Source: Butyricicoccus_A sp964387535 (GTDB lineage: Bacteria; Bacillota; Clostridia; Oscillospirales; Butyricicoccaceae). Taken from it: a stretch of DNA of 64,000 nt. This document shows positions 33,865 through 41,917 of the stretch, piece after piece. The DNA lies in NCBI GenBank assembly GCA_964387535.1, contig CAYLXH010000001.1:1-64000 (forward strand), given 5' to 3'. The first letter of the stretch is position 1. Each line of letters starts with the position of its first letter. Both the position numbers and the translations under genes were made by a program. The notes under the pieces are model-generated. The model worked only from the letters and a program-made list of their open reading frames with translations, did not search any database and was not told where the DNA came from.

Positions 33865-34779
33865 TCAAACGGTTTCGCCCGTGATAATCCACGGAGCCGG
33901 CTGTGCTTCAAAAATATTCTTGCTGTTGAGCTTGGAAATAGAAACCTGAGTAATCTCCGTGTTCTGAATACCATGTCTCTCAAAAATCATAGGAATCTCG
34001 CAGAGCAGATTCATCTCCAACGTATATACCGTGAATTTCATCTTCGGATTGACTTTGAGCAAACTCTCAATCTCCCGCTCCAGCTTTTCCGTTGCCACGA
34101 TAAACGCCTGCTGCGGAACCGGAAGCTGAATCAGCGTCTCCGCCTCGCAGTTGTCGATAATCTCCACGTTGTGCAGACCAAATTTCTCCACATTGTCCTC
34201 CATGGACTGACGATCATGCTTGTCGTACTCGACCGTAATGACCGTTCCTTCACTGGCAATCATGGCACATTCGACCGCAATGCTCTCACCACTGATAATG
34301 CAGATGGTCTCCTGCTCATCAATGTCCAGCATACTGATGATAATAGCACGGATCTCGCTGCCGACATAGCGCACGGAACCACGCGAAAACCGCTCATTGC
34401 GCAATCCAAACCGACGATGGCTGTGCGCATTGTCATTGATAATCAGGATCGCCGTTGGTTCCGAAATCTCCAGGTTGATGCACTCGCGCACAATGCTCGG
34501 CTCCGCGTCTCCTTCGGGCTCCAATCCCGGTTTGAACCAGACCTCACACTCGCCCAGTCCAGCCTGCCACATATCGTAGAACAGATTCTTATTGTCCGCG
34601 CCGGCAAACACCAGAACGCGGCGGTTTGCTTCCACAGTGTGCAGGACATTCTTTTTCTTTTCCGTCGTATCAATAATCTGAACGCGCTCCAGATTCAAAT
34701 CGGTTTTCTGAGAAAAATACTTCAGCCACGCAAGGATGCGATCATTGGTATAGATTGATGTATTGATGTGCTTTTCCAT
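33865..34779 (-). CDS. degenerate CbiE/CbiT-like protein, stand-alone
   Basis: 304 residues, no signal or membrane segment. Residues about 54-135 follow the second half of CbiE (VLVFAGADNKNLFYDMWQAGLG against VLFLTGGGLTPTELCRQL in this window's CbiET), and residues 125-304 follow CbiT end to end (RNERFSRGSV against ADERFVRGKV; WIITGE against FLITGG). The CbiE SAM loop region is missing. CbiT motif I, VGAGTGSVSVE in the operon copy, has become ISGESIAVE (162-170), losing the glycine pattern; the acidic end of strand 2 is kept (VEYDKHD). It is unlikely to be an active precorrin methyltransferase. It has its own promoter and terminator outside the B12 operon. AGGAGG lies about seven bases before 34779. 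Possible corrinoid sensor or binding protein; function unknown. Confidence 0.8.
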   Translation of the reverse strand: MEKHINTSIYTNDRILAWLKYFSQKTDLNLERVQIIDTTEKKKNVLHTVEANRRVLVFAGADNKNLFYDMWQAGLGECEVWFKPGLEPEGDAEPSIVRECINLEISEPTAILIINDNAHSHRRFGLRNERFSRGSVRYVGSEIRAIIISMLDIDEQETICIISGESIAVECAMIASEGTVITVEYDKHDRQSMEDNVEKFGLHNVEIIDNCEAETLIQLPVPQQAFIVATEKLEREIESLLKVNPKMKFTVYTLEMNLLCEIPMIFERHGIQNTEITQVSISKLNSKNIFEAQPAPWIITGETV

Positions 34780-34813
34780 ATAAGTTCCCCTCCTGTGGAT
34801 GATCTTTATGAAT

Positions 34814-34842
34814 ATCATAGCACATTTTTAGCTAATTTGCAA
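34814..34842 (-). promoter_or_regulatory. promoter of the CbiET-like gene
   Basis: Minus strand: TTGCAA (34842-34837), 17-base spacer, TATGAT (34819-34814). No riboswitch motif is visible in the short leader. Confidence 0.75.
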
Positions 34843-34936
34843 AAACTCTGCAAAACTATTTTGTACTTTTTGTTATGTCTGCGCACACGCTCTTACAAAA
34901 TTTTTATTTTTCGCTCCATCTGTTTTAGAACAACAG

Positions 34937-34965
34937 TTGGTTTTTCTACTTTCTTCTGCTATAAT
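34937..34965 (+). promoter_or_regulatory. promoter of the NSS transporter
   Basis: TTGGTT (34937-34942), 17-base spacer, TATAAT (34960-34965). Confidence 0.75.
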
Positions 34966-35018
34966 AAACGTATTATTATCCTCCAGTCATAGCAGAGGAT
35001 TCAAGAAGGAGTGTTACT

Positions 35019-36380
35019 ATGAAAGAATCACGCGGAAACTTCTCCGGCCGCCTTGGTTTTGTCCTCGCGGCAGCCGGTTCCGCTATCGGCCTGGGTAACC
35101 TATGGCGGTTCCCCTATCTCGCGGCAAAATATGGTGGCGGCAGCTTCCTGCTTGTTTACCTGATTTTAGCTGTCACATTTGGTTTTTCTCTCCTCATCGC
35201 AGAGATTGCCATCGGACGCCGTACTGGCCTGAGCTGTCTGGGCGCCTTTTCCAAAGTTGACCGCCGTTTCGGAATTTCCGGAGTCATTTCCGCTCTGGTT
35301 CCGACGCTCATTATGCCATACTATTGTGTCATCGGCGGTTGGATTATCAAGTATCTTGGCGTGTACTGCATCGGCCACGGGCAGGTTCAGGCATCTGCAC
35401 AGGACGGCTATTTTACCGACTTTATCTCGTCCGCACAGGTGCCGATTATTCTGTTTATCATCTTCCTGACCGCCTGTGCGGTGATTGTCTCTCTGGGCGT
35501 AGAGAAAGGTATCGAGGCTGTCAGCCGCATGCTGATGCCGATTCTTATCGTCTTGTCCATCATATTGGCCATCTACAGCTGCACCCGTCCAGGTGCATTG
35601 AGCGGCATTAAGTATTACATGGTTCCGAACTTCTCTGATTTCTCCGTTAAGACCATTCTTGCCGCAGTCGGACAGCTCTTCTTTTCCATGTCGCTTGCGA
35701 TGGGTATTATGGTAACCTACGGCTCCTACATGCCGCGCTCCACGGATTTGGAAGGTTCTGTTACACAGATTGAATTTTTTGACACCTTGATCGCCTTCCT
35801 CGCCGGTCTGATGATTATCCCGGCAGTATTTGCGTTCTCCGGCGGCGATGAAAGTGCACTGAGCGCTGGCCCGGGCCTCATGTTTATCACGATGCCGAAG
35901 GTGTTTGCCGATATGACCTTTGGACGAATCTTCGGTCTGGTGTTCTTTTTCCTTGTACTGTGTGCGGCATTGACCTCCGCCATTTCCGTCATGGAAGCGG
36001 TTGTCTCCAGCATCTGCGACAAGCTTCACACATCCCGCCTCAAAGCCTGCCTCGGCTTCTATCTGTTCTGTGTCGTCATGGGTATTCTGTGCTCACTGGG
36101 TTATGGTCCTCTGGCTACGGTTACTCTTCTTGGCATGCAGATTCTCGACTTCTTCGACTTCCTCACCAACAGCGTGCTGATGCCAATTGGCGCGATCCTC
36201 ACCTGCATTCTGGTCGGTTGGGTCGTTGGTACCAAGTATGTGGCCGATGAAGTTCGTCAGTCTTCCGAGTTCAAGCGTGAACCGGTATTCAACGTTATGA
36301 TTAAATGGGTCACTCCGATTTGTCTGATTGCCATCTTGGCTACTTCTGTGCTCAGTGCATTCGGTATGTTCTCATTCTAA
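35019..36380 (+). CDS. sodium-dependent NSS-family transporter
   Basis: 453 residues, eleven or twelve membrane helices. GRLGFVLAAAGSAIGLGNLWRFPYLA at residues 10-35 (split here: GFVLAAAGSAIGLGNLWRFP) is the TM1 sodium/substrate site of the neurotransmitter:sodium symporter family, and the unwound TM6 region SMSLAMGIMVTYGSYM lies near residue 225. Bacterial members import amino acids (tryptophan, tyrosine, leucine) with Na+. AAGGAG lies seven bases before the ATG. Monocistronic with its own promoter and hairpin. Substrate not decidable. Confidence 0.92.
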   Translation: MKESRGNFSGRLGFVLAAAGSAIGLGNLWRFPYLAAKYGGGSFLLVYLILAVTFGFSLLIAEIAIGRRTGLSCLGAFSKVDRRFGISGVISALVPTLIMPYYCVIGGWIIKYLGVYCIGHGQVQASAQDGYFTDFISSAQVPIILFIIFLTACAVIVSLGVEKGIEAVSRMLMPILIVLSIILAIYSCTRPGALSGIKYYMVPNFSDFSVKTILAAVGQLFFSMSLAMGIMVTYGSYMPRSTDLEGSVTQIEFFDTLIAFLAGLMIIPAVFAFSGGDESALSAGPGLMFITMPKVFADMTFGRIFGLVFFFLVLCAALTSAISVMEAVVSSICDKLHTSRLKACLGFYLFCVVMGILCSLGYGPLATVTLLGMQILDFFDFLTNSVLMPIGAILTCILVGWVVGTKYVADEVRQSSEFKREPVFNVMIKWVTPICLIAILATSVLSAFGMFSF

Positions 36381-36403
36381 CTCATTCCAAACGAATCTCT
36401 TCT

Positions 36404-36429
36404 GCCCCGTTGACTGTGGTCAACGGGGC
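36404..36429 (+). terminator. hairpin terminator of the NSS gene
   Basis: 11-bp perfect stem GCCCCGTTGAC/GTCAACGGGGC with TGTG loop; the tail AGTTCTC is only weakly U-rich. Confidence 0.65.
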
Positions 36430-36437
36430 AGTTCTCA

Positions 36438-36466
36438 TTGACAACATTCCTGCAATCTGATATTGT
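36438..36466 (+). promoter_or_regulatory. promoter of the small-protein/YbjQ/mscL operon
   Basis: TTGACA (36438-36443), 17-base spacer, TATTGT (36461-36466). Confidence 0.8.
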
Positions 36467-36512
36467 AATAAAAGAGTATATTTTACTCCCAATGAAAGCA
36501 GGAGGGCAGTCT

Positions 36513-36677
36513 ATGAGCAGACCAAAGAAACAAAAAAAGACCGTACAGCAACGCAAGCAAGCAGCCGCACAACGTGCTGCACAACAAAAACAGCGGGACG
36601 ACCGCATCACTTATATCATGATCGGCGTTGTTGCCATCATTTTTGTCGCCTTTCTTGTTCGGATCGCTTTCTTTTAA
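36513..36677 (+). CDS. small basic single-pass membrane protein, 54 residues
   Basis: Strongly basic, glutamine-rich N-terminal half (SRPKKQKKTVQQRKQAAAQR) followed by one hydrophobic helix (about residues 33-53, ending IAFF), so an N-in membrane anchor with a short cytoplasmic tail. GGAGG with spacing of about seven to eight bases precedes the ATG at 36513. First gene of a likely operon with the YbjQ-like gene (39-base gap) and mscL. Similar short proteins occur widely in Firmicutes without known function. Confidence 0.7.
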   Translation: MSRPKKQKKTVQQRKQAAAQRAAQQKQRDDRITYIMIGVVAIIFVAFLVRIAFF

Positions 36678-36716
36678 CTCGGTTACACACCCTTGCTATG
36701 AAATGAGGAGGACGTT

Positions 36717-37028
36717 ATGCTGACTATTACACTTGAACAGATTCCCGGAAAACAGCTCCTGCCGCTCGGTCTGGTCCAGGGAAGTACGATCCAGACCAAG
36801 AACATCGGCCGTGACATCACGCAGGGCCTAAAAACCCTTGTCGGCGGTGAGCTCGGAGCGTACACACAAATGATGGATGATGCCCGACAGATCGCACTGG
36901 AGCGGATGCAGAAGCAGGCGCAGGCCTTGGGCGCAGACGCCATCGTCGGTGTGCGCATCGCTACCTCATCCATCATGCAGGGCGCTGCGGAAGTAGTCGC
37001 CTATGGCACCGCCGTTCAGTTTATCTGA
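36717..37028 (+). CDS. YbjQ/UPF0145 family protein
   Basis: 103 residues. TTLEQIPGKQ-type N-terminus (ITLEQIPGKQLLPLGLVQG), then RDITQGLKTLVGGELGAYTQMM and ALGADAIVGVRI, the conserved core of the heavy-metal-binding-domain (YbjQ) family, which forms small pentamers of unclear role. GAGGAGG precedes the ATG. 34 bases before mscL. Confidence 0.9.
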   Translation: MLTITLEQIPGKQLLPLGLVQGSTIQTKNIGRDITQGLKTLVGGELGAYTQMMDDARQIALERMQKQAQALGADAIVGVRIATSSIMQGAAEVVAYGTAVQFI

Positions 37029-37062
37029 CACCAAAACTAATACAGAAAAGTAGGTACAAATC

Positions 37063-37503
37063 ATGAAAAAATTTCTCTCTGAGTTTAAAGAATTTGCCCT
37101 TCGCGGAAACGTGATGGATCTGGCTATTGGCGTTATCATCGGCGCTGCATTCCAAAATATTGTCACTTCTCTGACGGACAACATCATTTCTCCGATCCTC
37201 GGCCTGTTTGCACAGACGAATTTTGACAATCTGCAAGTAAATGTACTCGGTGATGTAACCATCAAGTATGGCATGTTCATCACCGCTGTCATTAACTTTC
37301 TTATCATGGCCATCATTCTGTTCAGTCTGATCAAGGCAATGAACAAACTGGCCAATCTCGGAAAAAAGGAGGAGGCTCCCGCCGCTCCCACTACCAAGAC
37401 CTGTCCGTTCTGTCAGATGGAAATTCCGATCGGCGCCACTCGCTGTGGACACTGCACGTCCCAGTTGGAGGACGCTGTGCTGACAGACTCTGTGACTCCG
37501 TAA
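37063..37503 (+). CDS. mscL: large-conductance mechanosensitive channel with C-terminal zinc ribbon
   Basis: 146 residues. Residues 1-100 are MscL: amphipathic N-terminal helix (KKFLSEFKEFALRGNVMDLA), pore helix TM1 (about 18-44) and TM2 (about 70-92). Instead of the short charged C-terminal bundle alone, an Ala/Pro linker leads to a four-cysteine zinc ribbon (C114, C117, C128, C131; CPFCQMEIPIGATRCGHC). Osmotic safety valve in the membrane; the ribbon would sit in the cytoplasm below the pore. The ribosome site is weak (TAGGT), so coupling to the upstream gene is possible. Confidence 0.93.
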   Translation: MKKFLSEFKEFALRGNVMDLAIGVIIGAAFQNIVTSLTDNIISPILGLFAQTNFDNLQVNVLGDVTIKYGMFITAVINFLIMAIILFSLIKAMNKLANLGKKEEAPAAPTTKTCPFCQMEIPIGATRCGHCTSQLEDAVLTDSVTP

Positions 37504-37520
37504 TCATACCGCAGCAGTTT

Positions 37521-37558
37521 AAAAACCCGGTTTGCGCCGTGCGCAATCCGGGTTTTTT
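37521..37558 (+). terminator. intrinsic terminator of the mscL operon
   Basis: AAAAACCCGG.TTGCGC/GCGCAA.CCGGGTTTTTT stem with a 3-base loop and U tract. Confidence 0.9.
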
Positions 37559-37616
37559 GAACCATTCAACAGTTTTTTGATTTTTGTCGTTTTGAATTTG
37601 TTTACAAACTACCCCC

Positions 37617-37645
37617 TTGCAATTTCCCTGTATTTGCGGTATACT
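37617..37645 (+). promoter_or_regulatory. sigma-A promoter of htpG
   Basis: TTGCAA (37617-37622), 17-base spacer, TATACT (37640-37645); CIRCE begins four bases later, covering the start site. Confidence 0.9.
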
Positions 37646-37648
37646 ACA

Positions 37649-37675
37649 TTAGCACTCAATCACCGAGAGTGCTAA
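37649..37675. promoter_or_regulatory. CIRCE element (HrcA operator) for htpG
   Basis: Perfect TTAGCACTC (37649-37657), 9-base spacer, GAGTGCTAA (37667-37675) directly after the -10, an ideal repression position. Confidence 0.95.
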
Positions 37676-37710
37676 ATTCCGATTTCTAAATTCAGAAAGG
37701 ATCGATATAT

Positions 37711-39618
37711 ATGGCAAAACAGCAGTTTCAGGCCGAATCCAAGCGCCTGCTCGACATGATGATCAACTCGATCTACACCCACAAAGAAATTTTCCTGCGT
37801 GAGCTGATTTCCAATGCGAGCGATGCCGTGGACAAGCGCCATTTCCGTGCGCTGACTGATACGGCTCTGGTTCCGGAAGGCGGCTACGAAATCCGCATCA
37901 CGCCAAATGAAGAAGCACGCACGCTGACCATTGAGGACAACGGCATCGGCATGACACGGGATGAACTGGAAAACAATCTTGGTGTCATCGCACAGAGCGG
38001 TTCCCTGCAGTTCAAGAAAGAAAATGATTCCGCCGAAGATGTCGACATTATCGGCCAGTTCGGTGTCGGCTTCTACTCCGCCTTCATGGTGGCATCCCAT
38101 GTCACCGTAATTTCCCGTTCTGCAGACGACACGCAGGCCTATCGCTGGGATTCTGACGGAGCAGACGGCTTCGAAATCGTGCCGGCAGAAAAGGACGGCA
38201 TTGGCACGCAGATTATCCTGACCATCAAGGAATCCTCTGACGACGACTCGTACGACGATTATCTGCAAACCTATGCGATCACCTCGCTGGTCAAAAAGTA
38301 TTCGGATTACATCCGCTATCCGATCCGCATGGTGGTTCCTCACTCCAAGATGAAGCCCAAGCCGGAGGATGCCCCGGACGACTACAAGCCGGAGTATGAG
38401 ACCGTCTATGAGGACGAAACTTTGAACTCCATGGTTCCGCTGTGGAAGAAGTCCAAGGGCGACATCTCTGACGAGGAATACAATCAGTTCTACCGCGACA
38501 AATTCTTTGATTTCATGCCGCCGGCACACATCATTCACTCCAAGACCGAGGGCCTGAGCGCCTCGTACAACGCACTGCTGTTTATTCCTCAGAATCCACC
38601 GTATGACTATTACAGCAAGGATTTCAAGAGAGGGCTTCAGCTTTATGCCTCCGGTGTCCTGATTATGGACAAGTGTGAAGATCTGATTCCGGAATACTAT
38701 TCCTTTGTCCGTGGTCTGGTGGACTCCCCGGACCTGTCTCTGAATATCTCCCGTGAAATCCTGCAGCACGACCGCCAGCTGAAGGCCATTGCCCTCAGCC
38801 TGGAAAAGAAGATTCATTCCGAACTGCTCAAGCTGATGAAGGACGACCGCGAGAAGTACGTCTCGATCTGGAAGAACTTCGGTCTGCGCATCAAGGTCGG
38901 CGCGTATGACGGCTATGGTGCCAACAAGGAAAAGCTGCGCGACCTGATGATGTTCTACTCTGCCAACGAGCAGAAATATATCACGCTTCAGGAGTACCGT
39001 GACAACATGCCGGAGGAGCAGGAGGAAATTTATTACGCTGCCGGTTCCAGCATTGAAACAATTGATAAGCTGCCGCAGGCTGAGGCAGTCCGTAAGCGCG
39101 GCTTCGATATTCTGTACCTGACGGATGACATCGACGAATTTGTCATCTCCCTACTGGAAAAGCACGATGAGAAGAAGTTCCGCTCCATCGCATCCGGTGA
39201 TCTGGATCTGTCCACCGAGGACGAAAAGAAAGAAGCTGAAAAGAAGGCGGCAGATAACCGTCCGATGTTTGATCTGATGAAGGAAGCTCTCGACGGCAAG
39301 GTAAAGGATGTCCGTCTCTCCTCGCGCCTGGTCAGCAATCCGGTTTGCCTGACAACCGAAGGCAACCTTTCCATTGAGATGGAGAAAGTTCTGAACGCTC
39401 TGCCGGATCAGCGCGGTGTGAGTGCCGAAAAGATTCTCGAGCTGAACAGCTCTCATCCGATCTTCGATACCCTGTGCAAGCTCTACAACGAAAATCAGGA
39501 CAAACTCAAGCTGTACACCTCGTTGCTGTACACGCAGGCCTTGCTCATTGAGGGTATGCCGATCGACGATCCAGCTGCTTTCTCCAATGAAATCTGCAAA
39601 CTCATGGCAGAATCATAA
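37711..39618 (+). CDS. htpG: molecular chaperone HtpG (Hsp90)
   Basis: 635 residues. GHKL ATP site: ELISNASDA (31-39), EDNGIGM (75-81), IGQFGVGFYS (114-123). Middle domain with the catalytic-loop arginine in LNISREILQHDRQLK near residue 347; C-terminal dimerisation domain complete. Cytoplasmic ATP-dependent chaperone. GAAAGGAT lies upstream of the ATG. Promoter with CIRCE means HrcA heat-shock control; in Bacillus subtilis htpG is CIRCE-independent. Monocistronic. Confidence 0.98.
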   Translation: MAKQQFQAESKRLLDMMINSIYTHKEIFLRELISNASDAVDKRHFRALTDTALVPEGGYEIRITPNEEARTLTIEDNGIGMTRDELENNLGVIAQSGSLQFKKENDSAEDVDIIGQFGVGFYSAFMVASHVTVISRSADDTQAYRWDSDGADGFEIVPAEKDGIGTQIILTIKESSDDDSYDDYLQTYAITSLVKKYSDYIRYPIRMVVPHSKMKPKPEDAPDDYKPEYETVYEDETLNSMVPLWKKSKGDISDEEYNQFYRDKFFDFMPPAHIIHSKTEGLSASYNALLFIPQNPPYDYYSKDFKRGLQLYASGVLIMDKCEDLIPEYYSFVRGLVDSPDLSLNISREILQHDRQLKAIALSLEKKIHSELLKLMKDDREKYVSIWKNFGLRIKVGAYDGYGANKEKLRDLMMFYSANEQKYITLQEYRDNMPEEQEEIYYAAGSSIETIDKLPQAEAVRKRGFDILYLTDDIDEFVISLLEKHDEKKFRSIASGDLDLSTEDEKKEAEKKAADNRPMFDLMKEALDGKVKDVRLSSRLVSNPVCLTTEGNLSIEMEKVLNALPDQRGVSAEKILELNSSHPIFDTLCKLYNENQDKLKLYTSLLYTQALLIEGMPIDDPAAFSNEICKLMAES

Positions 39619-39637
39619 TTCCGCCACATTAGTCCAA

Positions 39638-39676
39638 CCAGCCCGCCGGAGTGACCTCCCCGGCGGGCTGGTTTCT
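39638..39676 (+). terminator. intrinsic terminator of htpG
   Basis: 12-bp perfect stem CCAGCCCGCCGG/CCGGCGGGCTGG, followed by TTTCTC. Confidence 0.85.
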
Positions 39677-39710
39677 CTGGTTCTCTCTGCGAACATTTTG
39701 CTAAAACACC

Positions 39711-39739
39711 TTGCACTTTTCCTGCTCCTGCTTTACTAT
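39711..39739 (+). promoter_or_regulatory. promoter of the DMT permease at 39775
   Basis: TTGCAC (39711-39716), 17-base spacer, TACTAT (39734-39739). Confidence 0.7.
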
Positions 39740-39774
39740 ATAGAGAGCAAAAATAAAAAAAGGATGTAATTCTC

Positions 39775-40626
39775 ATGACAATCAAAAACTCTGCCCGCTT
39801 TGGTGCTCTGATGATGCTGTGTGCATCACTGTGCTTTTCCACTGGCGGTATCCTGTGTAAATTTGTTCCCTGGTCCCCACTGACCATTAACGGCGTGCGC
39901 AGCGTATTCAGTTTGCTCACCTTCGGACTATACCTCTTTTTGACACATCACCGACTGAAGTTCAACCTCACAGTCTTATTCGGCGCATTCAGTATGTTTG
40001 GTGTTTCCACGTTATTTGTCGTCGCCAACAAGCTGACCACGGCAGCCAACGCTATCATTCTGCAATATACCGCACCGGTCTGGATCATTCTGTTTATGGC
40101 GCTGTTTTTTCATGTCCGCCCCAAAAAAATTGACCTGATTACTGCAGCCATCGTCATTGCCGGTATTGTCTGCTTCTTTCTGGACAGTCTGGGCGCCGGC
40201 AACATGACCGGAAATCTGTGCGCTATTCTCGCCGGAATGTGTTATGCCATTGTGTTTATGCTCAACCAGTTTCCAAAAGGCGACAGCATCTCCTCCATCT
40301 TTTTCGGTCAGCTGATCGCAGCCGTCCTGCTGTCTCCCATGGTCGTGAACGAAACCAATTTTGAGCCCACGACACTGCTGGCCGTTACGCTGCTCGGTAT
40401 TGTACAGATCGGCTGTGCCTATATCTTTTTCTCGCTCGGTACAAAATATATCCAGCCGATTACTGCGTCCCTCATCAACGGTCTCGAGCCGGTACTCAAT
40501 CCGATCTGGGTTGCGCTGTTTTACGGCGAGCTGATTACCCCGCTGTCCTTGGTGGGCGCCGTCATCGTCATCGGTGCAATCGTTATTTATAATGTCATCA
40601 ACGCAAAACAATCTGCAACTGCCTGA
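39775..40626 (+). CDS. DMT-superfamily permease, EamA type
   Basis: 283 residues, ten membrane helices in two EamA repeats; the second repeat ends GLEPVLNPIWVALFYGE, a typical EamA signature (EPv..P.....f.gE). AAAAGGAT lies about ten bases upstream. Monocistronic, with promoter and terminator. Likely metabolite exporter; substrate unknown. Clearly different in sequence from the permeases at 851 and 51507. Confidence 0.88.
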   Translation: MTIKNSARFGALMMLCASLCFSTGGILCKFVPWSPLTINGVRSVFSLLTFGLYLFLTHHRLKFNLTVLFGAFSMFGVSTLFVVANKLTTAANAIILQYTAPVWIILFMALFFHVRPKKIDLITAAIVIAGIVCFFLDSLGAGNMTGNLCAILAGMCYAIVFMLNQFPKGDSISSIFFGQLIAAVLLSPMVVNETNFEPTTLLAVTLLGIVQIGCAYIFFSLGTKYIQPITASLINGLEPVLNPIWVALFYGELITPLSLVGAVIVIGAIVIYNVINAKQSATA

Positions 40627-40634
40627 TCGTCATC

Positions 40635-40670
40635 ACGCTGTGAGACCATTCTCACAGCGTTTTTCTTTTC
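40635..40670 (+). terminator. intrinsic terminator of the DMT permease
   Basis: 11-bp stem ACGCTGTGAGA/TCTCACAGCGT, 4-base loop, TTTTCTTTTC tail. Confidence 0.92.
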
Positions 40671-40681
40671 CACAAGACACC

Positions 40682-40710
40682 TTGTCCCCCATCTCCATTC
40701 GTGCTATACT
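40682..40710 (+). promoter_or_regulatory. promoter of the Old Yellow Enzyme gene at 40768
   Basis: TTGTCC (40682-40687), 17-base spacer, TATACT (40705-40710). Confidence 0.78.
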
Positions 40711-40767
40711 GTTAATAGATGGTATTTGTAACACGCTACTCGGTTGCCAAGGGAAGGACGGATTACT

Positions 40768-41844
40768 ATGGCAGACTACAAGCATCTTTTTACTCCATGG
40801 ACAATGAACGGCTATCCCATAAAAAATCGAATCTGTGTCCCACCGCTCGTGATCTACACATGGAGCGATGAAACCGGACGGGTAACCGACAAACATATCG
40901 CACACTACCGTGCCTTGACTACCGGCGGCGCTGGATTGGTCATTCAGGAAGCCACCTGTGTCTCTCCGGATGGTCGGATCACGATGGATCAGCTCGGGAT
41001 CTGGGAGGATAGTCAAAAGCAGGGTCTGTCTCGCATCAAGGACGTCTTGCACGAGGCCAGTATGCCGGCCATCATCCAGCTCAGCCACGCGGGCATTCTG
41101 GCACAGCGTCCGGAGGATCGTGTCTGTCCCAGCGATTATACCTGTGAATTTGCGGGAACGCGCACCGGACGAGGACTTACCATAGATGAAATTCACCGGA
41201 TCGAGCGACAGTTTATTGATGCGGCACGACGCGCCTATGAGATCGGCTACGATGGTATCGAGCTTCACGCCAGCCACGGCTATCTGCTCAGCGAATTCAT
41301 GAATACAACAATGAATCAGCGCACCGATGAATATAATGCCAAGGATAATCTTATCATGAAGAATATCATCACCGGAATCCGCAAGGCGACTTCCCCTGAG
41401 TTTCTCATCGGCGTCCGTCTCGGCATCTTTGAATCGACTCTGGACGTTGGCATTGCCAACGCAGCATGGCTTGAAGGCCTGGGGGTTGCGTTTATTGATG
41501 CCTTTTACGGCTGCGACTGGGTGGCTGAGCTGGAATCGCCGGAGGGCTATCCCTTCAATCCCTCCATTTACAGCGCGAAAATGGTGAAACAGGCGGTATC
41601 CATCCCGGTATTTACCGTCTTCGAAATCGGCACGGGAGAACAGGCGGAAGCTATTTTGGAAGACACCGGAGTGGACATGGTCGTAATCGGACGCGGCTCT
41701 CTGGTCAACTATGAATGGGGCAACGATGTCCTGGCAGGCCGCGACCCTGGCCACTGCCTACGCTGTGATCCTTGCCAGTGGAAGGTTGCACCCGACCGCT
41801 GTCCCGGACGGCTTGCGCTTCAGCAAAGCCGCAGCCAGTCCTGA
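40768..41844 (+). CDS. NADH:flavin oxidoreductase, Old Yellow Enzyme family
   Basis: 358 residues, single TIM-barrel FMN domain without the second FAD/NAD domain of 2,4-dienoyl-CoA reductases. MNGYPIKNRICVPP is the FMN-binding start; the substrate-site pair is in ELHASHGYL near residue 170; a C-terminal HCLRCDPCQWK Cys cluster follows near 330. Start 40768 has AAGGA upstream. Reduces alpha,beta-unsaturated carbonyls or related electrophiles using NAD(P)H. A clear paralogue lies at 47792-48856. Confidence 0.9.
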   Translation: MADYKHLFTPWTMNGYPIKNRICVPPLVIYTWSDETGRVTDKHIAHYRALTTGGAGLVIQEATCVSPDGRITMDQLGIWEDSQKQGLSRIKDVLHEASMPAIIQLSHAGILAQRPEDRVCPSDYTCEFAGTRTGRGLTIDEIHRIERQFIDAARRAYEIGYDGIELHASHGYLLSEFMNTTMNQRTDEYNAKDNLIMKNIITGIRKATSPEFLIGVRLGIFESTLDVGIANAAWLEGLGVAFIDAFYGCDWVAELESPEGYPFNPSIYSAKMVKQAVSIPVFTVFEIGTGEQAEAILEDTGVDMVVIGRGSLVNYEWGNDVLAGRDPGHCLRCDPCQWKVAPDRCPGRLALQQSRSQS

Positions 41845-41862
41845 TAGTTTTTTTGCACAGAA

Positions 41863-41896
41863 AAATCCGGTCTGAGAAAATTCTCAGACCGGATTT
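41863..41896. terminator. bidirectional intrinsic terminator
   Basis: 16-bp stem AAATCCGGTCTGAGAA/TTCTCAGACCGGATTT with a 2-base gap as loop; A tract on the left, T-rich on the right. It ends both the oxidoreductase (plus) and htrA (minus). Confidence 0.88.
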
Positions 41897-41917
41897 CTTA
41901 TTCTCTCTTGTACCTGC

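Noticed and set aside
33865..34779. A second functional CbiET methyltransferase
   Set aside because: The CbiE SAM region is absent and CbiT motif I has lost its glycines; a normal catalytic role is unlikely.
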